64,000 bases of DNA from Alviniconcha marisindica (lineage: Eukaryota; Mollusca; Gastropoda; Provannidae), in assembly GCA_018857735.1 (NCBI GenBank), contig JABMCL010003464.1:212501-276500 (forward strand), given 5' to 3'. Numbering within the stretch: the stretch's first letter is position 1; each line of letters starts with the position of its first letter. The translations under genes were made by a program, and so were the position numbers. Below, piece after piece: positions 1-32,104 of this stretch. Under the pieces are notes generated by a model. It saw nothing but the letters and a program-made list of their open reading frames with translations. It made no database searches and had not been told where the DNA came from.

Positions 1-67
<67 letters not shown>
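1..67. repeat. (TG)n microsatellite
   Basis: This is a pure TG dinucleotide run that continues off the left edge of the window. It ends only a few bases before the splice acceptor of the first visible exon at base 77, so it forms the tail of that intron, and its length could affect the polypyrimidine tract. Confidence 0.97.
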
Positions 68-68
<1 letters not shown>

Positions 69-76
69 GTTTTCAG

Positions 77-517
77 GACAGACAGTATCCGGACAGCCAC
101 CAAGTGCCAGATCGAAACATGGCCCAAGGAATGGTCGTGGACGATAGCGGAGTACCAGAAAGTAAGTTCTCTTCACATCCTAGGCTCACAATTGTGGCAC
201 GTGATGGCCTTCCTCGGCTGGCGATCAGTGCCTTCAGTCCTTGTTTCGGACGACCATTCCTTCATCAGGTCCTGCCTTCCCGGTTCATTCAGCAACAGTC
301 ACTTTCAGTCTCCGAATCCTCTTCAGACGTATGTGACGCGCGGCAATGACTGAACAGTGGAAATATCATTCACTCGTGGTGACTTTATCAGCTGATGACG
401 TGTGTTTCGGCATGATGACGACTGACCTTGTGGTTGAATCTCGCCGGCAACAGACATAGAATAATCATAGTTGAATGTATTATTCAATGTCTATGGCCTC
501 TCCGCATTACTGTGGCT

Positions 518-595
<78 letters not shown>

Positions 596-1461
596 AGTAA
601 TATGCCTAATATGTGCGAGTTGTAGCCTGTATCGAATTGTATTTAACTCTTTCTGTAGATTTAAATACATCTTGCGAGTTATCTGTATTCAGTAGAACTG
701 TTATTCTACAGTTGTATATCAGTTGGCTTGTATGAATGTGGTTGTTTGTTGTTCTTGTTTTTCGTTGTTGTTGTTTTTATTGCTGTTGTTGCTAGGATTA
801 TAACAGTGTTACGCCAGTAATAGCACTACTTCGGTTCGTGAGGCGCTCACGAAACTGTTTCGGATTTGTGTCGTACATATGGCCGAAATCGGCCGAAACT
901 AGTTTTGAAAGCGGCACACGAACCATCTGTTTATAATAATTCTATTGATTAACCCCTTCACTACCCCAGCGTGAATTTCCGGGTTGAATGATGCACGGAC
1001 AAGCCTGCAAACAATATATTTTCCGGTCCTATAACGTCTATTTTCAGTGCTATGCGTTTTGATGAAAATCCTTTCACATTCCAGTGCCGAAAAAAGAAAA
1101 CAAAAAGGCTTAACGGTTTCAAATGTCGCCCGGCTTTTACTGGTCGTGTCGAAGTGACATCATGGCAGTGAAAGGGTTAAATCGATTCAGTACTTACTGA
1201 GAATCAGTCGATCGAGCCTCCGTGACCGCACGTGACCCCGCGTCACTAATGACGTGCAGATGTATGACGCCATGGCGGGCAAGCGGCCCTATTCTCCCTA
1301 TGACTGGAGCCGTTGGGACCGGCCGGTGAAGCCACTGCAACTGGCCCCCGAGACCGGCGCCAAGCGGAAGATCAAAGGGAAGCGACCGCTGGGGATCTTT
1401 CTGCCTCCACTAGCCCCGGCGCCGGCAAAACCCAGCATCCCCATGTAAGGCTGCTCAGTTT

Positions 1462-1522
<61 letters not shown>

Positions 1523-1631
1523 AGGGGTGTGTGTGTGTGTGTGGTGTGGTGTGTGGTGGTTGAGTATGTGTGATGTGTGGTGTAGTGGTGGGTGGTGTGA
1601 TGTGTGTGTAGGTGGTGGTGGTGGTGGTGGT

Positions 1632-1666
<35 letters not shown>

Positions 1667-2020
1667 CAGTGTGTGTGTGTGTCAGTGTGTGTGTGTGTGT
1701 GTCAGTGTGTCTGTGTGTGTGACAGTATGGCCGAGCGGTGTAATGGTGGGTTGGGGTGGGGGGGGGGGGGGGGGGGGGTGTATGTGGGTGTGGTGGTGGT
1801 GGTGGTGGTGTCAGTGTGTGTGTGTGTGTGTGTGTGTTGTGTGTGTGTGGGTGGTGTGTGTAATGTGGCGGGCGTGTATAGTGGGATGGGTGGGTGGTTA
1901 GTATGTGTGCGTGTAGTGTGGTGTGGTGTGGTGTGGGTGGGTGGGTGGGTAGTGGGTGTGTTTGTGGGTGTAACGGGTATTGTGCGTGCGCGTGTGTTTG
2001 TGTGAAAAGGATCAAATGTG

Positions 2021-2095
<75 letters not shown>

Positions 2096-2101
2096 TACAG
2101 C

Positions 2102-2176
<75 letters not shown>

Positions 2177-2864
2177 CCCCCGCCCCCCACCCTCCACACA
2201 CACACACCACACTATAACACTTAATGCAGGAGTCGTTCTGGTGGTGACAGTGTAGCGATAGGCATATAACCTCCCTCTTCCCTCACCTCCATTTAATGTT
2301 ATGATGTGGTGATTTGTATAGCAAATACAGGTAACACAAACTGTTGCTGCTATAAGCTATTTTTATCAGAGAGAGCACAGAGCACACATCTAGACTAGAG
2401 GCTAGCAGCACACGGACTGCTGATGCAGAAGTCCAGAGGGATGGGGGTGAACAGGGCCGGGCCCTAAGCATCACCAAATTCTGATTTCAAGTCATACTAC
2501 AACACTCCATACCCTCTTCTCCGGCTTCTCCTCGTCCCTAATGAGCCTTATTGTTTCTGTGGACGTTAAGCACCGTGTTTACTAGGGTCTTGTTGTTTTT
2601 TCCACCTCTTCCCCCACCGGTCCATACCCCCTTCTCCCACCGCTTCGCCCCGTCCCTAATAAGCCTTGTGGTTTCTGTGGACGTTCAGCACCGCGTTTTT
2701 ACTCACTTTGCCGGCGCTGTTTCAGAACAACGAGCGGCTGGTACGGCTACTGGCCCAAGATCCAGGGCCGGAGCCTCGTCAACGAACGGCAACGGTGGTG
2801 CCTGCCGCGACACGCGCAGAACAGCATCACCCGAGTCTTAGGCTGGCCTGACGTCTACGACTGA
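77..2864 (+). CDS. CIMIP1/C20orf85-like small protein, 3' part (3 exons)
   Basis: Three exons join in matching phase: 77-161, 1260-1444 and 2726-2864. Donors are GTAAGT at 162 and GTAAGG at 1445. Acceptors are TTTTCAG before 77, GTGCAG before 1260 and TTTCAG before 2726. Exon 1 ends in phase 0, exon 2 ends after two bases of a codon, and exon 3 supplies the third, giving a reading through to TGA at 2862-2864. The visible peptide is about 136 residues, rich in Trp, Pro and Arg, with motifs WPKEWSWTIAEYQK, YSPYDWSRWDRP, TTSGWYGYWPKIQG and a C-terminal VLGWPDVYD. From memory, the WP-rich start, the TTxGxxGW-like motif and the 'WP' near the C-terminus resemble C20orf85/CIMIP1, a protein of the axonemal doublet-microtubule lumen. 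That family call is an inference. No signal peptide or membrane segment is seen in this part. The 5' exon or exons lie outside the window. A small unnamed conserved gene is the alternative. Confidence 0.55.
522..592. repeat. (GT)n microsatellite
   Basis: Pure GT run of about 71 bases in the first visible intron (162-1259) of the CIMIP1-like gene. The rest of that intron holds AT-rich unique sequence with no other recognisable feature. Confidence 0.97.
1464..2174. repeat. Compound simple-repeat block (GT, GGT, poly-G, GA, CA)
   Basis: A 700-base low-complexity block lies in the second visible intron of the CIMIP1-like gene: (GT)n at 1464-1520, mixed GT/GGT to about 1990 with a 21-base G run at 1758-1778, (GA)n at 2026-2095 and (CA)n at 2104-2174. 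Alternating purine-pyrimidine and purine-only tracts are prone to Z-DNA, triplex and quadruplex structure. Long apparent reading frames of Cys/Val or His/Thr here are artefacts of the repeat. Confidence 0.95.
2222..2700 (+). repeat. SINE-like dispersed repeat, interrupted and partly duplicated
   Basis: Bases 2229-2290 (GGTGACAGTGTAGCGATAGG) match, in reverse complement, 57075-57115. The segment CGTCCCTAATGAGCC...GTGGACGTTAAGCACCG occurs twice here (about 2530-2580 and 2652-2697) and again in diverged form at 4268-4320 and, reversed, near 56865-56905. The GGACGTTAAGCACC tail resembles 3' tails of molluscan SINEs. The second copy runs into the splice acceptor of the last exon of the CIMIP1-like gene. 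Confidence 0.7.
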
Positions 2865-3731
2865 AGGGGCAGCCGCTTCAGTGCTGACCTGACTGAGTCA
2901 GCGGGAAGATCGCCAACAGGACTGGGCTGTGATCTGATCCCTCAGTACCGAGTGGTCAGTGGCGGATCTGGGAAAACGTCGTCAGCAACTTGATAACGAC
3001 AATGACACCAAGATTGATCAGGCGCTAAGACTACATATATGTGTGTGCGTGTTTACATATATTATATGTATGTATTTATGCAGTCTTTGTCAATCTCAGT
3101 TGATCTGTTGTTGACATCCTCGGCTTTGAGGATACTCAAGTTGCTGTTGTGTATATAGTGCTAAGTGTTGTACCAGCAGCTACAGCTAACGACAATAGCT
3201 GCAAAAGCAGCAGTACGGCTCAGCGGCACAACTACAGTACAATTCACGGGCTTGAACTCAAAACCCACAGCTGCAGCAGCAAGAAGAAGATTCACAAGAA
3301 AACTGGCAAAAGAGGACCTCTAATTCTTATTCACGCCAGAAATGCCCATAGTTATGATTTATTTTATTTTTTTAAACCCAAAATGTATAGATTTAAATTA
3401 TCTTGCTGTCGTGGCATTCCTGCCATGAAAGACTGAAGCTCTGATTGAAAATGTTTGCCAGACGGAGAAATAAAGGTTCTAGACATGCCGTTAATTTTGT
3501 ACTCATTCGGTCGCTTTGTGTATTGTCGAGCATATTAAAGGAAGAGAGGATACACGGGACTGATCTGCCCCTTTGACGACCCCTTCCATGTCCCTCTCTT
3601 CTTTGTCTCCTCAGATCTCTCGACACTCCTGTCTCCCTCTTTTTCTGTTTTTATGAGGCAGAAAATGTTGAGAATAAATAGAATAAAAATAAGGAAGAAA
3701 AGAAGAGGCACAAAATAAAAGAAAAAAAATC
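2865..3731 (+). other. 3' UTR and intergenic spacer of the CIMIP1-like gene
   Basis: After the stop codon at 2862-2864 no further coding signal is seen. A canonical polyadenylation hexamer AATAAA lies at 3469-3474, about 600 bases downstream of the stop, and is a plausible 3' end for the transcript. The remainder up to the tRNA gene is AT-rich. Confidence 0.5.
3722..3730 (-). terminator. Pol III T-tract terminator of tRNA-Glu
   Basis: On the minus strand an uninterrupted T8 directly follows the tRNA 3' end, as expected for RNA polymerase III termination. Confidence 0.8.
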
Positions 3732-3803
3732 TTCCCAAGCGGGGAATCGAACCCCGGCCGTCGCGGTGAGAGCGCGAAATCCTAACCACTAGACCACTTG
3801 GGA
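3732..3803 (-). tRNA. tRNA-Glu (anticodon CTC)
   Basis: Read on the minus strand, this 72-base segment folds as a complete tRNA. The acceptor stem TCCCAAG (3797-3803) pairs with CTTGGGA (3733-3739), followed by discriminator A at 3732. The D-arm holds the A box TGGTCTAGTGG. The anticodon stem CGCG/CGCG closes the loop CTCTCAC, giving anticodon CTC. The T-arm GGGG-TTCGATT-CCCC contains the B box. No intron is present. A run of eight T on the minus strand (3722-3729) follows immediately and is a good RNA polymerase III terminator. All stems pair, so this looks like a functional gene rather than a tRNA-derived SINE head. It lies divergent to, and 336 bp from, the NMD3 start codon. Confidence 0.93.
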
Positions 3804-4139
3804 ACTGATAGTTGGGGGACAAAAATATATATATAAAACAAAGAAATTTCTTTACACTCTGTCTTTTTTGTTTGTGTGTGTGTATGTTTCTTTTATGGAC
3901 AATAACATTCATATTGCCCTTCTCACTTTTTCTACTAAATGTGTTTTCCCATAGTGTGGTTAAGAAGGAACAAGAAAAAAACACTCCAAGGTGTAGTTCG
4001 AAAAAATGCACTAGGGGAGGTAACGCTGATACCTTCTACGTAACTGGGTTGCGCAACCAAGAGCAACTTAGAGAACACGAGGACAGACATTTGTGTTTTT
4101 ACACTCTTTCTTGCCTTGTTGGTCTTGAGTAAAACTACG

Positions 4140-23255
<19,116 letters not shown>

Positions 23256-23639
23256 CCACTTCATATCACTGAAGCTTTCTGCTGTAGTTCTAAACAAAGC
23301 TGGAGTGGAGGTACCATGCATGCAGAAATTACCCCAAAACAGTGCATTAAGCCACAAGACTGAGCAGGTATGGGGACATGATTTTTCACCACTTTGTTTT
23401 TTATTCATTGGCTTTGAGTACTGCATGAAGTCTGCCAAAAGGGCACGTTTGAGCATCAGATTCTGAAAAACAATAACTGATTACAAAAATTGTCAATTAC
23501 AGATCTCTGGTGTTACAAAATGCACGTATATTTCAAAATTCAGCTAATAAGAGTCAGCTACAATGCAGAGGGGCTTAACTAACACAATGAAACACTCATA
23601 ATCTTTGCAAATTGAGACTGAGCACAAGGCTTGGTCTCA

Positions 23640-24180
23640 TCATCATAGTTGTCCGTTGCAAAGCAACACCAACGTCTGTGGCATCTCTGGCGTGATCGCA
23701 GACCAAACTCTGATGCACAGATGCGTCCACACACCGGGCAGGCTACGGCAGCAGCTGAGTTGGCCTTCCTCTCTTTGCTGGCTTGGCGTTTGAGGTCAAG
23801 CTGTGAGAGTCACCTTTCCTCAAAGGCTTGGGCTCCAAGCCCTGTTAAAGGCTGAGCGCATCTTGCAGCAACTGACGATATTGCATACCTAGCTTTGTCT
23901 GAAGCTGTGACGCTCAGCATGCTCCTCTTGGCAGAGAATCCAGCGTCTACTTTGCTTGGGTCCTTCAAGTTTTCTTCAAACTTCACATTGTAGGCTGACA
24001 AAGCAGTTGTCTTTTCCATGACTTCCCAGTTCTTGCCATTAGGCTGTTGATGAGAGAGCCCAAGTCCTGTGCAAGGAAAGGAAGTACTGGCCTCTCAGCC
24101 TGATCTAACTCCAGAAATGGCGCCATCTCTGTGGCAACAGAGATGAAGCACTGAAGTTTTGCCTTCAGCAAAGGGTCTCT
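23640..24180 (-). mobile_element. Decayed transposon-like coding fragments
   Basis: On the minus strand are KLQCFISVATEMAPFLELDQ followed by AERPVLPFLAQDLGSLINSLMAR, and after a break ENLKDPSKVDAGFSAKRSML. This wording resembles a multi-copy hAT-like or domesticated-transposon family seen in many animal genomes. The lower end encodes CPVCGRICASELGLRSRQRCH-like C2H2 residues, as found near the end of some invertebrate LINEs, so two elements may be fused. All frames are broken. Confidence 0.45.
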
Positions 24181-25139
24181 AAACTAATGATAATCAAACC
24201 TGGGATCCGTTATTTATAATCCCTAGACTGGCACAGACTTTGACTAACGCACATGCTCCGAGGTTGTGATCACAGTGAAACCTGTCCTCGGAGAACCAGC
24301 CGACCTGTCCACCACACACCCAGGCCCCATTGTGTTACAATCATAAGTAGGCACCAAAATGTGGTGTTGTGTGATGAGCAGGTTATATCTGTGTAAACCA
24401 CCTGACAGTGGTTGAGAGTTGGTGATTTAAGGGTGGGATCGTTATGTCTGTCATGCACACCTGTACGACATAGAAAAGATTACGAAAGGGATGTTACGTT
24501 TTTTGTACTTTAATAAATTTTTATGGATACAGACTAATAATGATAATAATAGCTGGTCAGGCTGCAAGCGAGTTCTTATGCTTGCGTAAGTAACCAAGAA
24601 AGAAACAAAAAGACTAATAAAAAATAAACGGTGAAAAAGGTTAACAATCAAATGGTAAACAAGAAAAGGGAAGGGAAGAGGGCTCTAAGAAAAAGAAAAG
24701 GGCTCTACCCAGATTTCTGTAATGGACAACCAAACATCCAAAAGGCTAGAAAACGCAACAACATTACATAGTAAGAAAACGCAAGTTTGCAACAAACATC
24801 TTAACCGAACAGCGCCCATAACAAATTTATAGTATCAGAACATCACATCAGAGGAAAACAACACAATCCCTTACAAGCGAACTCACTGGCAATATTACAG
24901 TCTAGAGTATATATGCTTGTAAACACTACCAGTGGTTACATCTGCCTGACTCCATGCATCTGTGGCACTTGTGTATTTTGTCATTATAAATGTTGTTTAT
25001 AATTGTAAAGCACTATGAGCTCCTGTGAGAAGGGGCGCTTTCTAAATGTAAGTTATTATTTTGATTATGTACTTTGTATTTTCTAGCATGCCTGGTGAGA
25101 GTTACCATAGGTGACTTCTGTCTTTGTTATTGTGTTTGT

Positions 25140-26740
25140 TTGGTGTCTTTCAAGTGCTAATTAATTCCCTTGTTTGTTGATTCTGTAAGGCCGACTGTTT
25201 ACTTGCTTCACCCCCACAGTCATGTTTTAGAAAGGTCAAACAAATCAATAATTTTGAAGTACTATCAGAATGATGACCGGGGTTCCTGTCGTTGTTCAGT
25301 AGTTCCCGACACATGCACTTTTGCCACTTGTCCACCCTGTGGCGCCATCCTCCTGGCACTTGGCTGGGAAGGAAGGCTGGCTGAAGCAGCATCAGTGCTT
25401 GTGGCGTGCTGAACAGAACTACACTCTTCACCACACTGTTCACGGTATTTGCTGATACACCCTTCCATAAGAGGTCATACTATAGGAGAGCAGTCACATT
25501 TTGGCATTGAAAATGCCATTGTGCTTTGTGTCTAAATTTAGATTTCTTGGCCTGGACTTCTTGCTGCAGATCCTCTTATGTTTTGATGACCTTTGTGGCT
25601 GTTTTGCCCTGACATAATTGTCATGGTTGACTGGGCGTTAATACCCAGTTATCCATCTAGCTATCAGTCACTTCTTGCTGTAACAGCTGGTGTACTCGTT
25701 GGTGATAGGGCTTTCTTTGTCAAGCATGAGTTCATTTAAAGCCGCATCAGCTGCCAGTTTGTTGTGTTTGGTAGTGAATGCTGTCTAGCTGAGAGCATAC
25801 TAAGTGGCTCCTGTTCTGCTGTGCTGAAACTTTCTCTTCACATTTTTCATTTTGCATCCTTTGCCTCAGTCTACCACTGTTTTAACAACAGTTCTGCACT
25901 TGCTTCCAGGCACACTTCTATCCCCTTGAAGTTCAGTGAGTCTGTCACATGGCATCAGAAAAGCGATTCTTTTCTTCTCTGAAGGTCACAAGATGAGCAG
26001 CTGTTTTCTGCATCCCCCAACATGCCTTGTCTTTGAACAAGTTGGAACTGAAGGTCTTTATTCTTCTTCTGCAGTTTCTTTACGCTACCTATTTGCCTTG
26101 ACTGAAGTTAGTGCCAGTTTTAGTAATAGTATGTACAGTTTTTAGCATATATTGTGTGCTGGCAAAATGTGAGTTCCCCTGATGTGTGTGTGTGTGCATG
26201 CGTGCGTGCGCGCGCATGTATGATACTGATCAGTGTCATGCACATTTGAATTCATTGTGGTGTGTGCGCGTCTGTGTGCGTTTCCGTATATTTTTTATGT
26301 AAATTGTTTTTGGTAGGACTGTGCTCTAGCTCTACATGTGTATAGAATATTATATTTAGGTTAATATGCGCAATAGTGTGAGTGCTCAGGGCGTTGATGA
26401 GCGCGCGATAAATGTACATTATTATATAACTGTACTGGTTGACTGGGCATAAAGCATAAAGTTACTGTTTATTGAAATGAAATACTTCCAGTGCTCTGTT
26501 GCAGTTCTTTGTTTTGCTCTAAAACCTCTTTTAAGACTTTCTCAAGAATATGCCTTGGCATGGATGATCTTTTGAGATTTTTGGAGCACTTGTGTAAAAA
26601 AAAGATCTTTGGAGCACTCTTGTAAAAAAAAAAAGTCTGCCTTGTACCCTGTAACTTCATTGCCTGCTGGAATATTGCTGATGACTTGTTTCTGAAAATG
26701 TGATGTGTTTTTGATTCAATAATATTTGAAACCGTCATTC
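25140..26740 (-). mobile_element. Decayed coiled-coil transposon-like gene, copy 2
   Basis: This minus-strand fragment repeats landmarks of the 15440-18810 element in the same order: SMPRHILEKVLKEVLEQNKE, then KLAADAALNELMLDKES, then DLQQEVQAKKS, then RELLNNDRNPGHHSDSTSK and FLKHDCGGEA. It too is interrupted by a short SINE-like insertion near 25610-25660 (GGTTGACTGGGCGTTAATAC). The sequence is diverged and frame-broken, so this is an independent old insertion, not a recent local duplication. Confidence 0.6.
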
Positions 26741-27711
26741 TCCACTTGGATCATGTGTTAAAAGAGAGGTGGAAGTTTGTGTGAGAAAAAGCAGAGCGAT
26801 TCTGTGAATGAGCGTGTGCATTAATGCATGTGTGCTAGATATCACTTACCGAGTCATGAAATACCATGTGCAACCAGTCTCTGCAGACATTTTCATAACC
26901 AAACCAGCTGCCATTCTCTGCTGTGCGGCCACAGAATCATATTTTTTATCTCCACGCACTGGAGATGTTACAATCAGTATTGTTTGGAGATTGATTTGGT
27001 AGCTTTTTTAAACCACAAGTGCGTGTGTATATAAATTATATATATATATATGACTTGTTCAGACATTTATTTTGTACATTCTTAAGCACTGCTTTTGTCT
27101 GCTACTACTATTACACAATAGTACTAAAAGGATTGGTACTAAATTATAAATCTTATAAGTTATCTGCTTCGTTCTTCGCAATTTGCAGAAAGACTCATAT
27201 AGACTACTAATACAAGCAGTGACTGGCCACTGAAGGAAGAGAATGAGAAAAAGGAAGAAAAATGAGAGTGAATTTTTGGACATAATGAGAGAAACATTGT
27301 CAGTATGTCACCAAAAAATGAAGAATTGTTTTTCACTTCACATAAGTGTCAGACAGACCACACATCGACCAGTACATTATGAGACAGATATTATAACCTC
27401 TCTATTAAACCGGCTCCTGGCCTCTAATGAGGCTGCAGTAGGTCAGAATATAGCCAAGAATTTCTGAGGCTGCAGTAGGTCAGAATATAGCCAAGAATTT
27501 CTAATGAGGCTGCAGTAGGTCAGAATATAGCTAAGAATTTCTTCCTTGTCCTAGTTTCTGCCTCACCAGTCTATTCACCTTCTGAACTGGATATCACAAA
27601 TTGGAACCTGCGACTTGTGTCAAGTAATCACACTTACATAAAGTCTAGTATTTAAGGCATCACATCCACGTAAAATGATGTAGATTTCTTGAGTGGTTTC
27701 TTCATTGTTCT

Positions 27712-27835
27712 TTGCAATCTGTATGTCTTGGAATTGTGAAAACAAGCTTGTTTGCTTTTAATTAGCAGTTTTATTTTGAACCTTCACATCATGGAACTGT
27801 TGTTTTCACAATCCCAAGACATACAGAGATTGTGC
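27712..27835. mobile_element. Short inverted-repeat element
   Basis: Arms of about 33 bases (left 27712-27744, containing CTGTATGTCTTGGAATTGTG; right 27800-27835, its reverse complement with small differences) flank a 55-base AT-rich loop. It has the form of a very small MITE or a hairpin. Confidence 0.6.
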
Positions 27836-30800
27836 TAAATTAGAAGTAGTCTGGATACAGCACCACACATATGCAGGCCCTCACACGAAAATAATCAGAA
27901 CAGGAAATGCCCATTGGCTAGAAGACCTTGGTGCTCCATGTATTGGCGACCGGTGAGACTGCCTGTTTTCTTGGGCATTCAGTGAAATGGCTGAAATCAA
28001 TGGATTGCCTGCAACAGGTATGCCCCTGCCCCAGATCTGTGTGGTGCACAACTCAATGGATCTCTGAATTAATCAAATCACTATTTTTGCATATTAATCC
28101 CCTCTCTCCCTCCCACTCCCAGTATTTTCCTGCATACTTTTGTGAGAGTATTCATTTTTATTTCTTGATTGTTCTGATGCTGTTTTCAACACTGCACACA
28201 GTCACACACGCTTGTCACAGACAACGCCTGAAGGTGTCCAGAAACAATTCCATCATTTAATGACATCTTGCACACAGAAACAACTGACACCAAACACTAG
28301 CATTGGGCAGCAGACAGGCACACAGCACTGGGGGGTGGGGGCAAAAGGCTCAGCACGACAAATTCATATACATCCTCTTGGCTGCATTCCACAATTTGTC
28401 GAAGCCAACGCGTTTCAATTTTCTTGGTGGTGGTTGTTAACAGTAAAATTTCAGAGATAAAACCAAAAAGCTGAACAAAAGAGGGCTGTATATAAGTACA
28501 CTGAATGGGTGTAGCCTACACGTTTAGGGTTCCCCAATGTGGCACCTGTCAGGGCATTCATTTCTGTTTTAGTTCTCCAGTCCTAACAATTTCTTTTTAG
28601 GATTCCACAAAGGTCCAGTTTGTAGCACTGCACCATGTGGAATCAAAGACAGACAAGAAGCTACAGGCAGAAACACAATTCAACAGAGTGAACTGTCAAA
28701 ACCCTGTGGAATCAGTCAAACAAGCTATGGGCAGAATTGTGATTCAACACACAGAATGAACGTGCTGACAAAACAGCACTGGAGAAATGATGGACAGAAA
28801 CTGTCATTTGATCCTTCTCATATACCAGTGAAACTTGGCAGTGGACACAATTCTGCAGAACTGCGTACACCAGTGAAAGCTCTCTGGGAGCTATGAACAA
28901 GGATGATACATAGTATGAGCTATGCGAATGAGGGGCATGATTAGACAGAGCAATGAAACAGAAAACAGGAACCTCATAATGTACACTGAAGAATTTAAGC
29001 CATATATACATATTTTTCTCCCTAAATGGGTGGGTGGGTGGGGGACTGAAGTTACACACTGAAGCAAAGATTGACATGCTTAAAACTGATTTTTGCATTG
29101 CACCAGCCCTGCAGCTGCAACAAAATGCTACATGTTTGAACACAAAAGAATGAAGCAAAGACTTGTTCAAAAACTTCCATGTCTTTAATCTGCTGTTCAC
29201 ATTCTGAATACATCAAATCAAGTGATGATTCTTGTGATGGTTTAAGTTCTGTTGGCATTTTTTGTGTGTAAAGGGAATAAGTCATGAAAGCTATGCGCCA
29301 CTGGAACACATCTACAGACTAACAGCTCAAGGGTGGTACAATAGGAACTGGCAGAAGAAATACACACAAATTAAGCATCTTGGTAACAGCTGGGCACAAA
29401 TATGCATATACAATGTATATACCACTTTAAGACACTGTGATGCTTTTTCCGTCCTTCACAACATACACATTCGCTTAAAAATCCTTTCTATTCAACACAC
29501 ACACCATAACCATTTGCACTGAACAAATCATGAACTGTAGAGCCTTAGGAGCCAGAAGGAAGAAGATCAACACAAAAAGATGAGTCTGTGAATCGTACAA
29601 CCAAATTCTCCGTACAAACGGCTAAAATTGGCTATGAAAACATGCACACACAAACAAAATATTCTTAGATACTAAGAGGAAATCCTAAACTCCAACCCCA
29701 AGGAATTTTGCTGCGTTCTTGATTTTGTCATCTTTTATATGTCTATTCCCCAACCAACACCATAAAGGCATGAAAGAATTTTATAATCCTGCTGCAAGAT
29801 TCAAGATTGTTGCCTAAATGTACAGGTTAGAAAAAAAAGGAGATGAATTATTCAAAACAGTAAACAGTCAATTGAAATGTCAGATTCTTTTCTTGAAAAG
29901 GCATAGGGCTAAGCAAATGGGTGGACAAGACTTTACAACTTTACTATACAAACGACAATAATGAACATTTAAAAATAAATATCAGTAAAATCACGTTTTC
30001 CCTCATTTCACTGCATCAAAAGCTGCAGTGGTGCATGTGGTTCTTGCCATGTCTCAGGTGTACACTTGCACTGGCAAAACAAACATACACACTCACAGAC
30101 AGGAACCCATTCCCCCCAATTTTGATTTCAATTTCTTCTTGCATCATCCCTCGTCACCATTCACACTTCCCTCTTCTTTTTCCTGATTCTTAGTTACATA
30201 CACATATACTGATCAAAGACAAAACAGTCAAGGGTGTGAGCACTACACAGCTGACCAAGTATTGCTCCAAATGCCGTGCACTTTATCAAATCAAACACTG
30301 AAACATACATATTTCTTCCATGGTGAAGGATATAAATGAACACTGAATACAACAAAAGCACCATAAAACTGAAGAAATTAGAAAAGAAAATGTTTTCAAA
30401 CATCGAAAAAACGGGAAGGGGGGGGGGAGGGGGGGGGCTTAGTGAAACCATTTTATAACACTTTGGTTCAAGCAATATGCAACATCTCTATTTTAATTTC
30501 TCTTTGCAAAAAAAACTAAAACAAAACAAAACAACTACTTTCTACTCTTTCTCGAAAGGAGGGCAACAGAGATGATGGTTTGGTTTTTACCTCAAAGACG
30601 GTGATTATCTATCACACCTACACTTAAATCGCATCTACCCCTTATCACCGGAGAGAGAAAAATTGGTCACAAAGGGCAGTAAAGAGAAAAATAAAACCAA
30701 GAACAAAATCACTCCTCAACTAAAGCAGGGTGCTGGTTTTAGTTTCAATCAAAAGGGCATTTGCTACCCGTCACACAGGCATTGTGTTGGAACCAACATC

Positions 30801-32104
30801 TCAAAACAACAACAACCCCAAAACCCATACTGCTCTACTTCAGAAACGAAAGACGAAAGGAAAACCTAGCCATGCAGTAAGCACTGTTCACTGATTCCTA
30901 AGCACCATCTTTGTCACTCCAGCAAAGTCACAATTGACACAAATCAAAAATGGTAGAACAGGACATCCATCTCTGTGCTCCTAAATAAGACTAGTGAAAA
31001 CGCAGCCTTGCGGAGGTACAGCTTTAGTCCTAATACTGCTTGGAGGTAGCTGACAAAGTGCGCTTCAACAAAACGATGTCTACTCTGCCTTTCCATGCAA
31101 ATCTAGGCATATTCACCTTTCTTCCATTTGTGCCAAATGCAAAACAGTATGTTGCCTTTTTATTATTTCTGTTATTATTCTTCAGTCACAACTCATGTCT
31201 TGCTTAGTTTTAATTGCATCCGTCTGCTGAAAACACAAAGGACACAAGTCAACGAAATATCAATACTATTTTCTTTTCTTTTTACACATTTGCGTGATCA
31301 GAGTTTCTGGCACACCACAAACAGCGTACGCACGCAGGCACGCACACAATTAAAAACAGCTGCAGAGGAGACTCCACTGCACTCTGTTTTGTCGTCCTTG
31401 GCAGTGAAGCAAGCAGGCGCCTCACTCTGAGACACTTGCGTCGTTCTCACACAGGGTCTGACGCCCAGGGGGAGGGGGAAGGAAGAGCGTGGATCAGGGA
31501 AGGCCAGCAGGTTTTGTTCAACACAAACCACACGCCAGGTTCGCTGGCGTGTTTGTCTCCATCACTCACGTGACCTTAGTACTTTTATGACAGCAGTTGC
31601 TGATGGCATTGATGAGAGTGGAAATGAAGCTGACGATGAAAACCCATAATCTGACAAAATTCACAACTTTTTTTTTTAAATTTAAAAAAGGAACAAAAGC
31701 AAACCATAGCAAACATTTGTCTCATATCTAACTGAAAACAAGTAGTAGCCTTAGCTACTTGCCTGTTACAATCACTATTAAAAAAACTAAACAAAACAAA
31801 ACACGCCCACCTACCACCTGCAGTCAATGACTCCACTGTCCCTTCACAAGCATGCAAAACAATTTTTCTTCTTCCATGATTTGTGCCGGTCAATAGCCAA
31901 CATGACCAAAGGGGGTGGGGACGTGAAAGTCTGGGAAGATCACGTATGACCCAAAAAATCAACAACCCAAATCCACAGAACATAATGAGATGGTGGATGA
32001 AGACGCCTCGTTTCTCTCTCTTCATGCCTCCCTGCAGAGGAGAGGGGCTAACGAGGCGGATGTGGCTACAGGGTGAGGGGGAAGGACGTCAGACCGGCTC
32101 ACCG

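Larger units (their letters stand above)
23256..32104. other. Intergenic region between convergent NMD3 and CLK
   Basis: No host gene is recognised here. The left part is the NMD3 3' UTR (no clear AATAAA close to the stop; one lies at 24512-24517). Recognisable contents are transposon remnants at 23640-24180 and 25140-26740, a short inverted repeat at 27712-27835, two imperfect 85-90 base tandem copies around 28600-28760, and a G run near 30418-30437. The right end includes the CLK 3' UTR; a minus-strand AATAAA at 31159-31164 is about 940 bases beyond the short-isoform stop. The rest is AT-rich with nothing I can name. Confidence 0.6.

Noticed and set aside
1461..2224. Long open frames of Cys/Val or His/Thr/Pro on both strands
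   Set aside because: They are translations of GT/CA, GA and GGT simple repeats with no splice logic or codon structure.
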